64,000 nucleotides of DNA from Micropterus salmoides (taxonomy: Eukaryota > Chordata > Actinopteri > Centrarchiformes > Centrarchidae): positions 8,964,187 to 9,028,186 of the forward strand of contig NW_024040707.1 in NCBI RefSeq assembly GCF_014851395.1, read 5' to 3'. Positions 12,461 through 24,700 of the stretch are shown in pieces. Position numbers and translations under genes: made by a program. The stretch's first letter is position 1, and every line of letters starts with the position of its first letter. Below the pieces are notes generated by a model. That model did no database searches and was not told where the DNA came from. It saw only the letters and a program-made list of their open reading frames with translations.

Positions 12461-12716
12461 GACAAGTTAGTACATTTACTCAAGTAGCCTACTGTACTGT
12501 ACAATTTTGAGGTATTTGCACTTTACTTGAGTATTTCAATTTTATGCCACTTTATTGGTAAGTGTTGAAATTAATTAATATAGTTACTTTTCAGATTTTA
12601 CATAATAAGCTTATAAAATACAGTATAGACTATGGTAAAGATGAAACCAATGTATCTTGACCCCATACAAGAAATAGAGATATCCTATATATGGTATTTA
12701 CTTGCTTTCTGATGTA
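12460..12716. repeat. Dispersed repeat (TTTACTTGAGTATTTCAATT family), left part
   Basis: TTTACTTGAGTATTTCAATT at 12521-12540 matches a common teleost repeat, also present at 19727-19790, 33605-33960 and 60120-60340. The Tc1 copy that begins at 12717 lies at its right edge. Confidence 0.6.
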
Positions 12717-14040
12717 CAGTACAGGCCAAAAGTTTGGACACATCTTCTCATTCAATGCGTTTCCTTTATTTTCATGACTATTTACATTGTAGATTCTCAC
12801 TGAAGGCATCAAAACTATGAATAAACACATGTGGAATTATCTACTTAACAAAAAAGTGTGAAATAACTGAAAACATGTCTTATATTCTAGTTTCTTCAAA
12901 GTAGCCACCCTTTGCTCTGATTACTGCTTTGCACACTCTTGGCATTCTCTTGAGGTAGTCACCTGAAATGGTTTTCCAACAGTCTTGAAGGAGTTCCCAG
13001 AGATGCTTAGCACTTGTTGGCCTTTCGCCTTCACTCTGCGGTCCAGCTCACCCCAAATCAACTCGATTGGGTTGAGGTCCGGTGACTGTGGAGGCCAGGT
13101 CATCTGGCACAGCACTCCATCACTCTCCTTCTTGGTCAAATAGCCTCAAACACAGCCTGGAGGTGTGTTTGGGGTCATTGTCCTGTTGAAAAATAAATGA
13201 TGGTCCAACTAAACGCAAACCGGATGGGATGGCATGTCGCTGCAGTATGCTGTGGTAGCCATGCTGGTTCAGTATGCCTTCAATTTTGAATAAATCCCCA
13301 ACAGTGTCACCAGCAAAGCACCCCCACACCATCACACCTCCTCCTCCATGCTTCACGGTGGGAACCAGGCATGTAGAATCCATCCGTTCACCTTTTCTGT
13401 GTTGCACAAAGAAACGGCGGTTGGAACCAAAGATCTCAAATTTGGACTCGTCAGACCAAAGCACAGATTTCCACTGGTCTAATGTCCATTCCTTGTGTTT
13501 CTTGGCCCAAACAAATCTCTTCTGCTTGTTGCCTCTCCTTAGCAGTGGTTTCCTAGCAGCTACTTGACCATGAAGGCCTGATTCGCGTAGTCTCCTCTTA
13601 ACAGTTGTTCTAGAGATGTGTCTGCTGCTAGAACTCTGTGTGGCATTCAGCTGGTCTCTAATCTGAGCTGCTGTTAACCTGCGATTTCTGAGGCTGGTGA
13701 CTCTGATGAACTTATCCTCAGCAGCAGTGGTGAGTCTTGGTCTTCCTTTCCTGGGGCGGTCCTCATGTGAGCCAGTTTCATTGTAGCGCTTGATGGTTTT
13801 TGCGACTGCACTTGGGGACACATTCAAAGTTTTCGCAATTTTCCGGGCTGACTGACCTTCATTGGTTAAAGTAATGATGGCCATTCGTTTCCCTTTACTT
13901 AGCTGATTGGTTCTTGTCATAATATGATTTCTAACAGTTGTCCAATAGGGCTGTCGGCTGTGTATCAACCTGACTTCTGCACAACACAACTGATGGTCCC
14001 AACCGCATTAATAAGGGAAAAAATTCCACTAATTAACCCT
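12717..14040 (-). mobile_element. Tc1-like transposon, one terminal repeat lost
   Basis: The left end begins at the TA dinucleotide 12715-12716 with CAGTACAGGCCAAAAGTTTG, which I recognise as the terminal repeat of a widespread fish Tc1-like family. The element reads on the minus strand. On the transposase-start side, recognisable element sequence stops around 14040 (after ATTCCACTAATTAACCCTTT), and no inverted copy of the terminal repeat is found in the following kilobase. It is therefore truncated at its 5' end and cannot move by itself. Confidence 0.85.
12921..13920 (-). pseudogene. Tc1-like DD34E transposase, frameshifted
   Basis: A cut-and-paste transposase relic. The ATG at 13920 begins MTRTNQLSKGKRMAIITLTN, followed by a helix-turn-helix (ARKIAKTLNVSPSAVAKTIK), a GRPR-type linker (RKGRPRL) and a second DNA-binding helix. 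Catalytic blocks are WSDESKFEIF (first Asp), FQQDNDPKHT (second Asp) and SPDLNPIELIW (Glu). The frame breaks between the second Asp and the Glu near 13120-13139. It breaks again after RRVKAKG near 13020, where the expected C-terminus runs in another frame and the original frame stops at 12921. At least two frameshifts make it non-functional. No codon is shared with host genes. Confidence 0.88.
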
Positions 14041-14049
14041 TTCAGACGG

Positions 14050-16570
14050 TTTCACTTAAATAATAGTTTGAGACCCATATATATGAGGATATAAGATATT
14101 ATCCAATAGTTCCTAATAAAGTAGCAGATGTATCTTGTGACCCTTTTGGAGGGGACTGGCGCCCAATAGATTGAGAACAAGTGGACTAAACTTCTTAAAT
14201 GTATTAAGGATTTGAAACTAGCGCAACCTTGATCAGTTACAACAATAACATGCTTTGAATTGATAGTAATAGTAACAATCTCAACCTAATATATTATTGA
14301 CAGGTCCAGTGTTCTACAGAATGAATACTTGTTCATGTTCATCCTTCTATACTTTGAAGTTTGAATGCAGAACTTTTAGTATTTTTTTAAAGTTTTGTAT
14401 TGGTACTGCTTTCTGGCAGAGAGCGTTAGCTAGCTAGATGAAAAGCTCAATAACATTATCACATATGTCCAGTAATATAACTTGCTAACTACTGAACTTT
14501 AGAAGTGCTGGTAGGACAGAGTCAGGCTAGCTGTTTTCCCTGTGTTTCGTGTGGTAATAAGCTATGTTTACCAGCTATATAACTTCATATTTAGCTAGCT
14601 TAACTAACTTACTATCAATCTTCTCATCTAACTGTCCACCAGAAAGTGAATAAGCCAATTCCCAAAAAAGTTTAACTACTCTTTTATCCTAAGTACGTGA
14701 GTACTACTTGTGACTATCACCTCTAACTCCATAATGCACACCTAAAATCATGTATTGTGCTCATAGACTGTCAAAGACTGAGCCCTAGTGACATCTACAG
14801 GTCTGTCCCAGTGACTGACCCCAGCGCTGGTCCAGTCCAGGGTGTGTGACCCAGTGTATGTGGGCAGTCGATGAAGGAGGAATGTGAGAGTGGGAAGACT
14901 CAAAGGGGGGCATTCTTGTGACCTACAAATGGACGACAGAAAAGATTTTGTGCTCCCGGGTGACAAAGACAAGCATGAAGACAGAGCTGATTATTCAAAA
15001 CGGGCTGTGATGAAATCTCTCTGATGTCAGCACTGCCGGGCCTGGCGTCATTTTCACTTAATGTAATTTGGATGGAAAGTTATTGTTCAACACTGACAGC
15101 CCCATGAGTTTTAGTTCTATGTAAGCCCACTGATTCTAGTCTCTCATATTAGTATCTGTGGTATCGTTTAGAAGATTTTAGGTAATTTTAGTTTTATACA
15201 GTCTATGCTAATAACACATTCACACAACATCAGATTTGTAAATCATTTACAACAACTCTCTTTCAGTTCGGCTGTGGAATAAAGATAAGATAACATAAGA
15301 TAAGATACATGTTTAGCAATCACCCGTAGGGGAATACCACAATGCAATATCATTATCCCCTTACATTAAGTTTAAATTCAGGGTTAAAGTATATGTGATT
15401 AGCCAAAGTCCTCAAATTTAATAAAATGGCCTTTCCCTGTATGTGTCTACATGTGAATTTTAGGCAAAATAGCACTGACACACAGGTATCTCATGTTTAT
15501 TTTATTTTTGGCAAATATATAATTTTCCCTTTTTGAGTTTTTTTTTGTGTGTGTTTTCTTACCTTTGCAAATAGATAAACTCATTGAACAACCAAAACCA
15601 GCATTGCTTAATTTATTGCTAAAATTGCTGATGTTCCCCAGCTGCTGATTATCATCCATCCAAAACCAAATAAAATCCATTCAAAAAATTCCCCCCATAA
15701 AGTAACAAGGTAGAGCAGCCAATGATACTGTATTTAGGTCCAGTAAACATGAAATTGACTTGAGGTGAGGATACTCAGTGATGTCAGGATGCTGCCCTCC
15801 AGTGGTAAATCAGTTCACAAATACCGGTTTCTATCCACAGTGCTGACACCGATGGTGAATCATGCAAAGTGGTACCATCAGGTTGAAAATTTTGAGTTCA
15901 GAAGATACAAACCAACCTTTTTTCTTTTAAGCACTTTAAATTTGATTGAGTTTTTGGATTTGAAACAAAGATTCAAAGACAGACTTTTATTTGTGAAAAG
16001 CTTGTGCAGTGAAATGTAGGGTTGCATACTCTTGACGATGTGCTAAAAAGGCTGGTGTGCAAAAAAGAATGTGTGTTAAAATAGAAGTAAAACTAAGAAC
16101 TAAAAAAAGAGATAAAAAATTTAGACTTAGAGTTGGCATGGTGTACTCAGACATGTACTATACAAATTATATTCCATATTCTCATAATTAGGCTACTCTT
16201 AAGCATCTGATTGATTAATGTAAATGGTCCACTTTTCCCAATTTCTTTCAAAAATACTTTGAGTCAAGAGGTTTTACCATTGTGTACATTTCCAGAACAA
16301 TACTAGGGCATTAGTTTTTCTTTGGAGGATGTGCTTTACATTATGTCTTGTTGTGTTAAAGCAAAGTGTAGGTCTTTTCACAGGAGACACTAACAGTGGC
16401 TTTGTTATAATCAAGTGTTCTGGTGTGACAGTGAGTCAGCATGCACAATACGAGGACCTTCAAACCAAGCAGTTAAAGGGGAGTCAGCCCTCATTCCTTT
16501 TATTATTTGCACCTGTGCTTTTCCTACTGTGACATGTCAAAATGTCTTCTGTGCAGAAGGGTTATTAGTC
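14050..16570. other. Intergenic, no recognised gene
   Basis: AT-rich DNA with fragments of dispersed repeats (GCTAGCTAG near 14425 and 14595). No exon or RNA gene is supported. Confidence 0.4.
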
Positions 16571-16575
16571 AGGTA

Positions 16576-18199
16576 CAGTGAGGAAAATAAGTATTGGAAC
16601 ACCCTGCTATTTTGCAAGTTCTCCCACTTAGAAATCATGGAGGGGTCTGAAATTGTCATCGTAGGTGCATGTCCACTGTGAGACATAATCTGAAAAAAAT
16701 AAAAATAAAAATCCAGAAATCACAATGTATGATTTTTTAACTATTTATTTGTATGATACAGCTGCAAATACATTACATACATTTGAACACCTGAGAAAAT
16801 CAATGTTAATATTTGGTACAGTAGCCTTTGTTTGCAGTTACAGAGGTCAAACATTTCCTGTAGTTTTTCACCAGGTTTGCACACACTGCAGGAGGGATTT
16901 TGGCCCACTCCTCCACACAGATCTTCTCTAGATCAGTCAGGTTTCTGGGCTGTCGCTGAGAAACACGGAGTTTGAGCTCCCTCCAAAGATTCTCTATTGG
17001 GTTTAGGTCTGGAGACTGGCTAGGCCACGCCAGAACCTTGATATGCTTCTTACAGAGCCACTCCTTGGTTATCCTGGCTGTGTGCTTCGGGTCATTGTCA
17101 TGTTGGAAGACCCGGCCTCGACCCATCTTCAATGCTCTAACTGAGGGAAGGAGGTTGTTCCCCAAAATCTCGCAATACATGGCCCCGGTCATCCTCTCCT
17201 TAATACAGTGCAGTCTTCCTGTCCCATGTGCAGAAAAACACCCCCAAAGCATGATGCTACCACCCCCATGCTTCACAGTAGGGATGGTGTTCTTGGGATG
17301 GTACTCATCATTCTTCTTCCTCCAAACACGGTTAGTGGAATTATGACCAAAAAGTTCTATTTTGGTCTCATCTGACCACATGACTTTCTCCCATGACTCC
17401 TCTGGATCATCCAAATGGTCAAATGGTCAACTTAAGACGGGCCTTGACGTGTGCTGGTTTAAGCAGGGGAACCTTCTGTGCCATGCGTGATTTCAAACCA
17501 TGACGTCTTAGTGTATTACCAACAGTAACCTTGGAAACAGTGGTCCCAGCTCTTTTCAGGTCATTGACCGGCTCCTCCCGTGTAGTTCTGGGCTGATTTC
17601 TCACCTTTCTTAGGATCATTGAGACCCCACGAGGTGAGATCTTGCATGGAGCCCCAGTCCGAGGGAGATTGACAGTCATGTTTAGCTTCTTCCATTTTCT
17701 AATGATTGCTCCAACAGTGGACCTTTTTTCACCAAGCTGCTTGGCAATTTCCCCGTAGCCCTTTCCAGCCTTGTGGAGGTGGACAATTTTGTCTCTAGTG
17801 TCTTTGGACAGCTCTTTGGTCTTGGCCATGTTAGTAGTTGGATTCTTACTGATTGTATGGGGTGGACAGGTGTCTTTATGCAGCTAACGACTTCAAACAG
17901 GTGCATCTAATTTTGGATAATAAATGGAGTGGAGGTGGACATTTTGAAGGCAGACTAACAGGTCTTTGAGAGTCAGAATTCTACCTGATAGACAGGTGTT
18001 CAAATACTTATTTGCAGCTGTATCATACAAATAAATAGTTAAAAAACCATACATTGTGATTTCTGGATTTTTTTTTTTTTTAGATTATGTCTCTCACAGT
18101 GGACATGCACCTACGATGACAAGTTCAGACCCCTCCATGATTTCTAAGTGGGAGAACTTGCAAAATAGCAGGGTGTTCAAATACTTATTTTCCTCACTG
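16576..18199 (-). mobile_element. Full-length Tc1-like transposon with both terminal repeats and TA duplication
   Basis: A 1624-bp element lies between TA at 16574-16575 and TA at 18200-18201. Both ends read CAGTGAGGAAAATAAGTATT inward. The terminal inverted repeats are about 215 bp and contain an outer and an inner direct repeat (AATACTTATTT/TTTGAACACC type), the IR/DR layout of many fish Tc1 elements. A transposase lies between them on the minus strand. The arms are nearly identical, which suggests a fairly recent insertion. Confidence 0.95.
16806..17829 (-). pseudogene. Tc1-like DD34E transposase, nearly intact, one frameshift
   Basis: The start MAKTKELSKDTRDKIVHLHK is followed by helix-turn-helix motifs (GYGEIAKQLGEKRSTVGAII) and catalytic blocks MWSDETKIELFG, FQHDNDPKHT and DLNPIENLW. 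The second Asp and the Glu are separated by exactly 34 residues. Start to stop spans 1024 nt, one more than a multiple of three, and the frame changes near 17415-17435. There the sequence AAATGGTCAAATGGTCAA looks like a local duplication. Everything else in the roughly 340-residue protein, including the C-terminus, looks intact. It is probably inactive as it stands. Confidence 0.92.
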
Positions 18200-18239
18200 T
18201 ATCTGTCTCCTTTTGCTGTCTCTACAATGTTCCAACCAA

Positions 18240-18560
18240 TTTAAAAACAACATTTTACCCATTCAATTTTAAGACATAAAAGTAATTTTAAAATATTATA
18301 AAGCAATGGAAAATAATAATATTCTCCTTGAACTTGAATTTGTTACTAAGTTCTCTCTCTCTATATATATATAAACTAAATAAGGCTTTAATGATCAAAA
18401 AGGAATGAATTCTGAGATGAGATTCACAGCCAGCAGCATCGACAATAGTGATTCAGTAACCCGTAAATAAGCAGAAATCCTACAGCTGAATTTTTAGCTC
18501 CGACCAGAAAGTCAACACAAGCCAAGTGTTAATGAGCAGTCATGCTGTTAGATGATCTTT
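18240..18560. other. Intergenic, short (CT)(TA) microsatellite only
   Basis: CTCTCTCTCTATATATATAT lies near 18353-18373. Nothing else was recognised. Confidence 0.5.
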
Positions 18561-19035
18561 CTAAAAAGTTAAAAGCGTGTACGACTGAATGTGTGGTGAA
18601 GGACAGTCTTGTTAACCATCTGATGTCTTATGGTGCAGCTTACGGTAACTGCTCAAGTTATGGTGTGCAGTATGATATTAAATTTAACTCTAGAAAAGAG
18701 TGTTGTCATGATTGCTAAAGCCACGGAGGATCAGAAGCAAAATTTTTCTTCATTCTTTATGGCAGACCAAGTGCTAAATGTGGTGAGCAAAGTAAGATAT
18801 TTAGGTCAAATAATCAGGAATGATCTATGTGATGACGATGATGCGCAGCGCTAGTGAAAATTATTTGCACAAGCCAATATGCTGAAATGCAAATTTCATG
18901 TGTGTTCTGATTATGTTAAAACAGCCATTTTATGAGCCTACTGTACTCCACTTTTGGTGTAAAAAAAGCTTCAGGTGGCATTTAATGATGCATTTAGGGT
19001 CTTGCTCAAGTTGGACAAATGCAAGTCATATGTTT
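18560..19035 (+). pseudogene. LINE reverse-transcriptase fragment (degenerate)
   Basis: In broken + frames one reads SYGVQYDIKFNSRKSVVMI, VRYLGQIIRNDLCDDDD, then KLFAQANMLKCKFHVCSDYV and AYCTPL. This matches the downstream part of non-LTR reverse transcriptases that I know from fish genomes (KYLGH.I..D..DD.....Q...LYAQAN). Internal stops and frame changes show decay, and both ends are lost. The clade was not determined. Confidence 0.6.
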
Positions 19036-19039
19036 GTGA

Positions 19040-20500
19040 CTAGTAATTTCCCCACCTTCCATGTGTTTTAATCACTGTGGACTTGTGAACTGCAATGATT
19101 ATATCCCTACGTTGTTATCCTCACATTGTATTTTTTTAATACTGATATGGACGTACTACATGTCTCAAATAGACAGCTGCTGCTAAATGTGGAATCTAAA
19201 TCTGTCCACTGTCCTATATAAATGGTTGATTTGTATCTGATTATATCTGATTCACAGTTATTTGTTATATTTGATCTGATTGTTTTGGCCACTTTCAAGA
19301 TTCATGTTGCAGGAAGAATCTGCTGAAGAGCATTTCAGTCAGTGCTTTATAAAAAAACAAATACCACTAATTATTAAACATTATAATTAAATATAATTAA
19401 AGGAGAAGTTTCAAGCCCTCTTATGGTCAGCTGGTCAGGGCAGTGCTCAGTACATGCCCTCAGGCTCAACAAAGATAAGAGTCAAAGATATCCTGCTTAC
19501 AAGATCAGTTTCAACCACGTAGTTTAAGATCACTACTCATAGTCTATCTCCAGGAAAGTCTAGTGTTGGTTTAAAAAGCATTTGCTAAAATAAGGTTTTA
19601 GAAGCTCTTTACAGTTGTGATTTGACTGCAGTAGCGTCATTAGACAAATTACACAGCTAATGTGAATAATTTGGATTTTTATTTCTGTACAAATCTGTCA
19701 ACTATACAGATAAGAACCTATGTATTGTCATCAGTGGAGGAAACTAAGTACATTACTCAAGCACAGTAAGAACAGTTTTGAAATCAAAAGTGAACTAGAA
19801 CTAGAGTTACACTTGTCAAGTTCCCATATTCCACCCCCAGATGGAGCATAGTGCAAACATCAGCAAAGGTCAAAAACGCTGAAGTGACAACAGACATAAA
19901 GGATAAGATGTCACTTGCTCCTGTACTGAAGTATCCAGAGACAAATTGTCTCGTAGTACACAGTCATATAACTTGTCACAGCCAATAAAAACATAGTGAC
20001 AACTCTGTTATTATACACAATATTGAGTTAAACACAATGGACAGTAAAGGCTTTGGAGAGGAGGAGTGGAGGATAAGGTCCTAGCTGAAGTGATCTGTAT
20101 GTCTTTTATGTGTGTGCCTTTTTTCATTTGAGACAGGAAAGTGGAACCCGATAAGGACAGTGGTGACTTAAGACTTGTGGAGCGATAGAAAACTGTATCA
20201 TGTGTTTTGTAAAAAAAAGAAAAAGAAAAGAGGAAGAGTCACAAGGAGACCTAGTCATGTTTCCGTCATGGGCACAGCAGCTTCTCCAAATATGTCAATT
20301 TCATGGTCTGTAAATTCTGGTTTTTGCAACAGATTCCATATTGTGGTATTGAAGGGGTCAGAGAGATTATCCCTCACATTGTGTGCAGACTTTCTTTTGC
20401 TTTCACATGTTTGTTTCATATGTATCTTTGTTCTATGATATAGTGTCTACCAGTACAACAATGTGATTGGAAATTTAGTGAGAATATTTTTAATGAAGTG
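19040..20500. other. Intergenic; repeat fragment at 19727-19790
   Basis: CAGTGGAGGAAACTAAGTAC near 19733 belongs to the same dispersed family as 33605-33960. Nothing else is supported. Confidence 0.4.
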
Positions 20501-20502
20501 TC

Positions 20503-20569
20503 AAAGAAAGGCATTTTTGTTAATGCCTCTAACACAGGAGTGTTAACATTAACAAAAATGCCTTTCTTT
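20503..20569. repeat. Perfect 23-bp inverted repeat (hairpin), 21-nt loop
   Basis: Left arm 20503-20525 (AAAGAAAGGC...TTAATG) is the exact reverse complement of right arm 20547-20569 (CATTAAC...TTTCTTT). The loop is 20526-20546. It could be a MITE remnant, a replication snap-back or a small-RNA precursor; the sequence alone does not decide. Confidence 0.9.
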
Positions 20570-20699
20570 CTTTATTCTTGTAATTAGAATAGACCAGATC
20601 AAACTGTCCAAGATACATCACAACAGATATAATAAAGTCAATTGTCTCCACTGGGGATTTACAAACTAGTGACAAATTAATGGAAAAACATGAATATGT

Positions 20700-20930
20700 G
20701 AAAGAATCAGTTGAGAAATAAAATGAATGCAGATGTTTCCATAGGTGGTCACAAAAAATATTTTTATTATGTGAATTATTTACTACTACAGCCTTCACAG
20801 TTGCCAGATCTCAACCTAGTGGGAGATTTTGGAGTACTCTCTTCAGAACCATCTTCAAAACACCAAATGGGTGAATATCTTTTAGGAAAATGGCTTTCCA
20901 TCCCTCCAGCAGAGTTAATTACTTAGCTTT
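20700..20930 (+). pseudogene. Relic of a Tc1/mariner-like element, C-terminal part
   Basis: The reading PSQLPDLNLVGDFGVLSSEP followed by SSKHQMGEYLLGKW resembles the SPDLNP block and downstream segment of a fish transposase-derived repeat. The catalytic Glu position reads Gly or Asp, so it is dead. Only a fragment remains and both ends are unclear. Confidence 0.4.
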
Positions 20931-21470
20931 TAGCCATGTTAGCAGAGTGGCTCTAGGGATGGCAATGTAATTCGGTCAGTCAGTCCAAAACGTCCTATAT
21001 CTCATAAACTAGGCTACCAGATGGACTGATGTGAAATATTTTGTACAGGCATTCATTGTCCCCAGAGGATGAATCCTAATGTCTTTGGAGATCCATTGAC
21101 TCTAGCGCCACCATGAGGTTGATATTTGTGGTTCTGAGTGAAATATCTCAACAACTGTTGGATGATGTTCCATGACAATCATGCTCCCTGTAGGATGAGT
21201 TTTAATGACTTAACTTTTCCTCCAGCGTCATCATCAGGTCAGACTTTTAATTTGTCCTTCAAAAAATAATAATATTCCCATCAGCCTCAGCTGTAGGCTA
21301 CTTTGAGTAATGCGCTAACCTATGCTAGTGAACATTTTAAACTTTAAAGCTGCATGAAATGTGCATTTTTGTCATTGTGAGCATGTCAGCATGCTGATGT
21401 TGGCATTCAGCTCAAAGCACTACTGTGCGTAGCCTCATAGAGCATTGTGACTTTAGACTCAGCTGTATGT
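20930..21470 (+). repeat. Dispersed repeat family (GCATGTCAGCATGCTGATGT / CTAGCGCCACCATGAGG), copy 1
   Basis: Signature blocks are CCCAGAGGATGAATCC near 21061, TAGCGCCACCATGAGGTTGA near 21103, and GCATGTCAGCATGCTGATGT near 21382. Related copies occur at 30640-30905, 32590-33110, 53390-53800 and 61780-62100. The class is unknown to me; no protein code was seen. Confidence 0.65.
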
Positions 21471-21479
21471 CATTGACAT

Positions 21480-23404
21480 CTGTTGATGCTGCTTTTTAAA
21501 ATACACTGAGTGACCACCAGAAAATTAGTGACCACCACAAAGTACAGCTTCTGAATATACCACTGGATTGAGTCAAGTAGGCTTCACTAAAATGTAACTT
21601 TTAAAGCAAGGCTTTTGCATTGCATTGCTTTACATCATACAGCTGTTTCTATATTTCAGGACACTCAGTGTATAAGAACAACTCCATAAACATTAAATAT
21701 TACATCAAGTGCACACATAAATAAAACACACAGCAAAACACATACAGATACACACACACACAAAGAAATGATCACACATGTACACAAACCTGACTTCATA
21801 TCATGTTGCAGGGATCCAAACAATCCACACCCTGGACACCCATAAAAGCATAAATGTGACTACTTAGCACGAAGAAGCCAGTGGGCACAAAGGCATGTTT
21901 GAACCCAATGACCTTGTGCTGGAGTTCCCGATGTTCTACCCCCTGGGAGAATCTGATATTTGTGGTGCAGAACACGAGTTGTGCCAGACACAAATTTATC
22001 TGCAAGTTATAAAACAGACTGCTCGTAGATGGACTAAAGCGGCAGGTGTTGCTGAATTCCCGTCATGTTCTCAGTGTGTTTTCGCTCAGTGTCAATGCTG
22101 AGGTACGTATGAGACAAAAGCGCCATAATGGATTTTGTTAGGTCAACCACAGGCTTGTTCTTATCCTCTTCATATTCAAGATAAGATCACTTTCATTGCA
22201 CTTTTTCACAGATCTTTCTTTTTCAGCGGTGCACTAATAGATTGCCTTATATTAGATATCAGAATATTCTATACGATAACACTCACAATACCATCTAAAT
22301 AGAACAGGAAATGTGACCCATCCCTGGAGGGTGTCCATACACTGAGTATAACTGGTAATGAATGGATGATACGACCTATACTTAATCTGTGTTAACTTCA
22401 ATCAACAATAATTGTGAATAAACTATGGAAACCCCTCAAGTTTGGAAAAAGATGGTCAGCTCATAGCATCATCACTGCCTCATTTATATCTGTATGCAAA
22501 CTACGATCTGATAGACAGCTTTCCTTCCGGGTGTAACAGCTGTAACTGTAAATTCATCAGATGAAAAAACTTTGTTATCAATGTCATTACAATGCAGACC
22601 TCCCTAATGGATCCCCCACAGTTCAACTAGCCGCCGATAGTGGATTTTAAATTTGATGTTAAGCTGGAGAAATCTCATCAGAAATGAACACAGGCGTGTT
22701 TTCATGGTATGACTACTTTGGGCTTCTACACAATGACAAACATCTTTACAACTCAAAAATAGCACTCTGGAGGAGCAACAGGTGGTGATGGTGGGTGGAG
22801 CTCTGGCTATATACATGTGGTAATACATAACAAGAATGTGTGTCTGACCAGTTGCACATGAAAGACCACATTTCTTAGACATCACATTATAACGTCCAAA
22901 CTCTGACAACCACTACACACACAGATCACAACTGACAACAACTGTCCTCCCAGCAAATATCTTGAAGTTGTTCGCTTTCATCTGAATCTGCACCCAAAAG
23001 AGATCCAAAGACAGTTTCTTGTTGTGAAAATGCGCCCTGTGTTCAATAACCTATATCAGATAACTAGTGACATGCGCGCAGACGCAGAAAGACCCAGCCA
23101 GTGCTGGCCTGACATCACAGAAGCCCAGTCATTCACAAGGGGGGTAAAGCCCTTCACTTGGACGGTGATTAGTTTCGACTGCAGACAGCAACGAGTGGCT
23201 CAGGAGCCAAAAATGTGTACCGTCCGGCGTCCAAGAATGTTGTCTTGAACTCGATGGCAGCCATATAACTCTTGATCTTCTTGCAAGAATGACATTAAAC
23301 AGGCAGCAAAAACAAGGTACTGTACTGCTCCCATCAACAAATAAGAGTTAAGAGCTCCCTTTAATAAAAGTATACAGCATTTTTTAAATCACAATTTCAG
23401 CTTG

Positions 23405-23437
<33 letters not shown>

Positions 23438-24530
23438 TGTGTGGCCTGGCTGCATCCTCTGTTGCACCAGATTGTGAAAAGCTCTTTCTCTCACATGAGG
23501 CCAGCATGGTGTTATGAATGACATTCAGGGACAGAGATCATTAGTGTGGGTAAAATAATTGTTTGAGAAAAACCAAACTCCAGGTGGAAACAGAAGTGGA
23601 GTTGTGGGTTCATACAAAAGGCCTCCAAAGACTATGAGTGTGCAAATAAATGTAATAAATGTAGGTTTCTGAATGACAGTAATCAACATGTCTTAATGTG
23701 TTTCATTATAGCTTTGTACAGGACCTCATATAAGAGGTAGACACAATAATTTGAACACCATACTTGTTTTTCCCACTCTGTGCAATGTGCATCATTTTTC
23801 TATGCTGGAATACTACCTGGTCCCAGATTTTGTGTGGTAATTTTAAACAAAAATTAATTTAAGAATGTGTGATAAAGAAGCACAAAATTCAGATAACAAA
23901 AGCGTATCAGCAATATTTTGACAAAGGGATCCTCTGGCAGACACCCACCTTAAGGCCCTCATGTTAGAGGATACAGTGCTTTTTGATGCATATTCAAATA
24001 CATTGATAAATTAAACTACCACAAACCAGTTCACACATAGTTAACTAAGAGCGGTTATTGACCCCATGACTTCTGGAGACCTGGGAGAGTTCAATACTTT
24101 ACCCAACTCCTTCCCTGTATAAAGCATGTGCTGGTATTTTTGTCATCTATTCTTTGGTACACACCATATCAGATAAAAAAAACAAAAAAAAAACAGTTTA
24201 AAGCAATATTTCCATAAGACAACAGGAATGCATTTTTTTCTCTTCTATAAATAGAAAAACGTCTAATCTGCTGTGACTTCCTGTTTATAAATCGTAAAAT
24301 CATATTTTTCCATTTTATCAGCAAAACTCTCTACTGCACAACAAAGAGACACTTGTGTGAATTTATATAATTCAGTAGTGACCGCGCAGACTGGCAGACT
24401 TGATATATTGAGCTGGCAGACTCTGCCTCAAGTTAAATTCAGCTTTATCGAGTATAATTTGGGCGCGCGTGTCTGTGTGTGTGTGTTTCAGGAGGACAAT
24501 GCTGCGGTTCTTCACTGTACGCGCGTCAAC
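21480..24530. other. Intergenic upstream of nr4a1
   Basis: No exon was recognised. It contains a (GT)n tract at 23406-23436 and otherwise non-repetitive AT-rich sequence that may hold nr4a1 enhancers; none can be demonstrated by eye. Confidence 0.4.
23406..23436. repeat. (GT)n microsatellite
   Basis: About 15 GT units. Confidence 0.95.
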
Positions 24531-24534
24531 GGAA

Positions 24535-24700
24535 TCCCGGAGTGCGTCATTGAGCGTCTATTCTCTTGAACGCGCGCTGTGATTGGCCGGGGACTGGAAA
24601 TCTCCCCGCCCACCGACCAGCCTTGTATGGAAACCTTTCTCTGGCGTCACGGGAACAATAAAGTAATAGTATAAAACTGTTGCCGAGTTGCGAGTGCAGG
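24535..24700 (+). promoter_or_regulatory. nr4a1: nr4a1 promoter with AP-1/CRE-like sites, CArG-like box and TATA box
   Basis: Upstream of the first exon are TGCGTCA at 24543-24549, GGCGTCAC at 24643-24650, CCTTGTATGG at 24621-24630 (a serum-response CArG box with one mismatch) and TATAAAA at 24670-24676. Mammalian Nur77 promoters are driven by AP-1-like TGCGTCA sites and serum-response elements, so the set fits an immediate-early promoter. The local GC content is higher than in the surroundings. The start site is inferred to lie near 24700. Confidence 0.6.
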
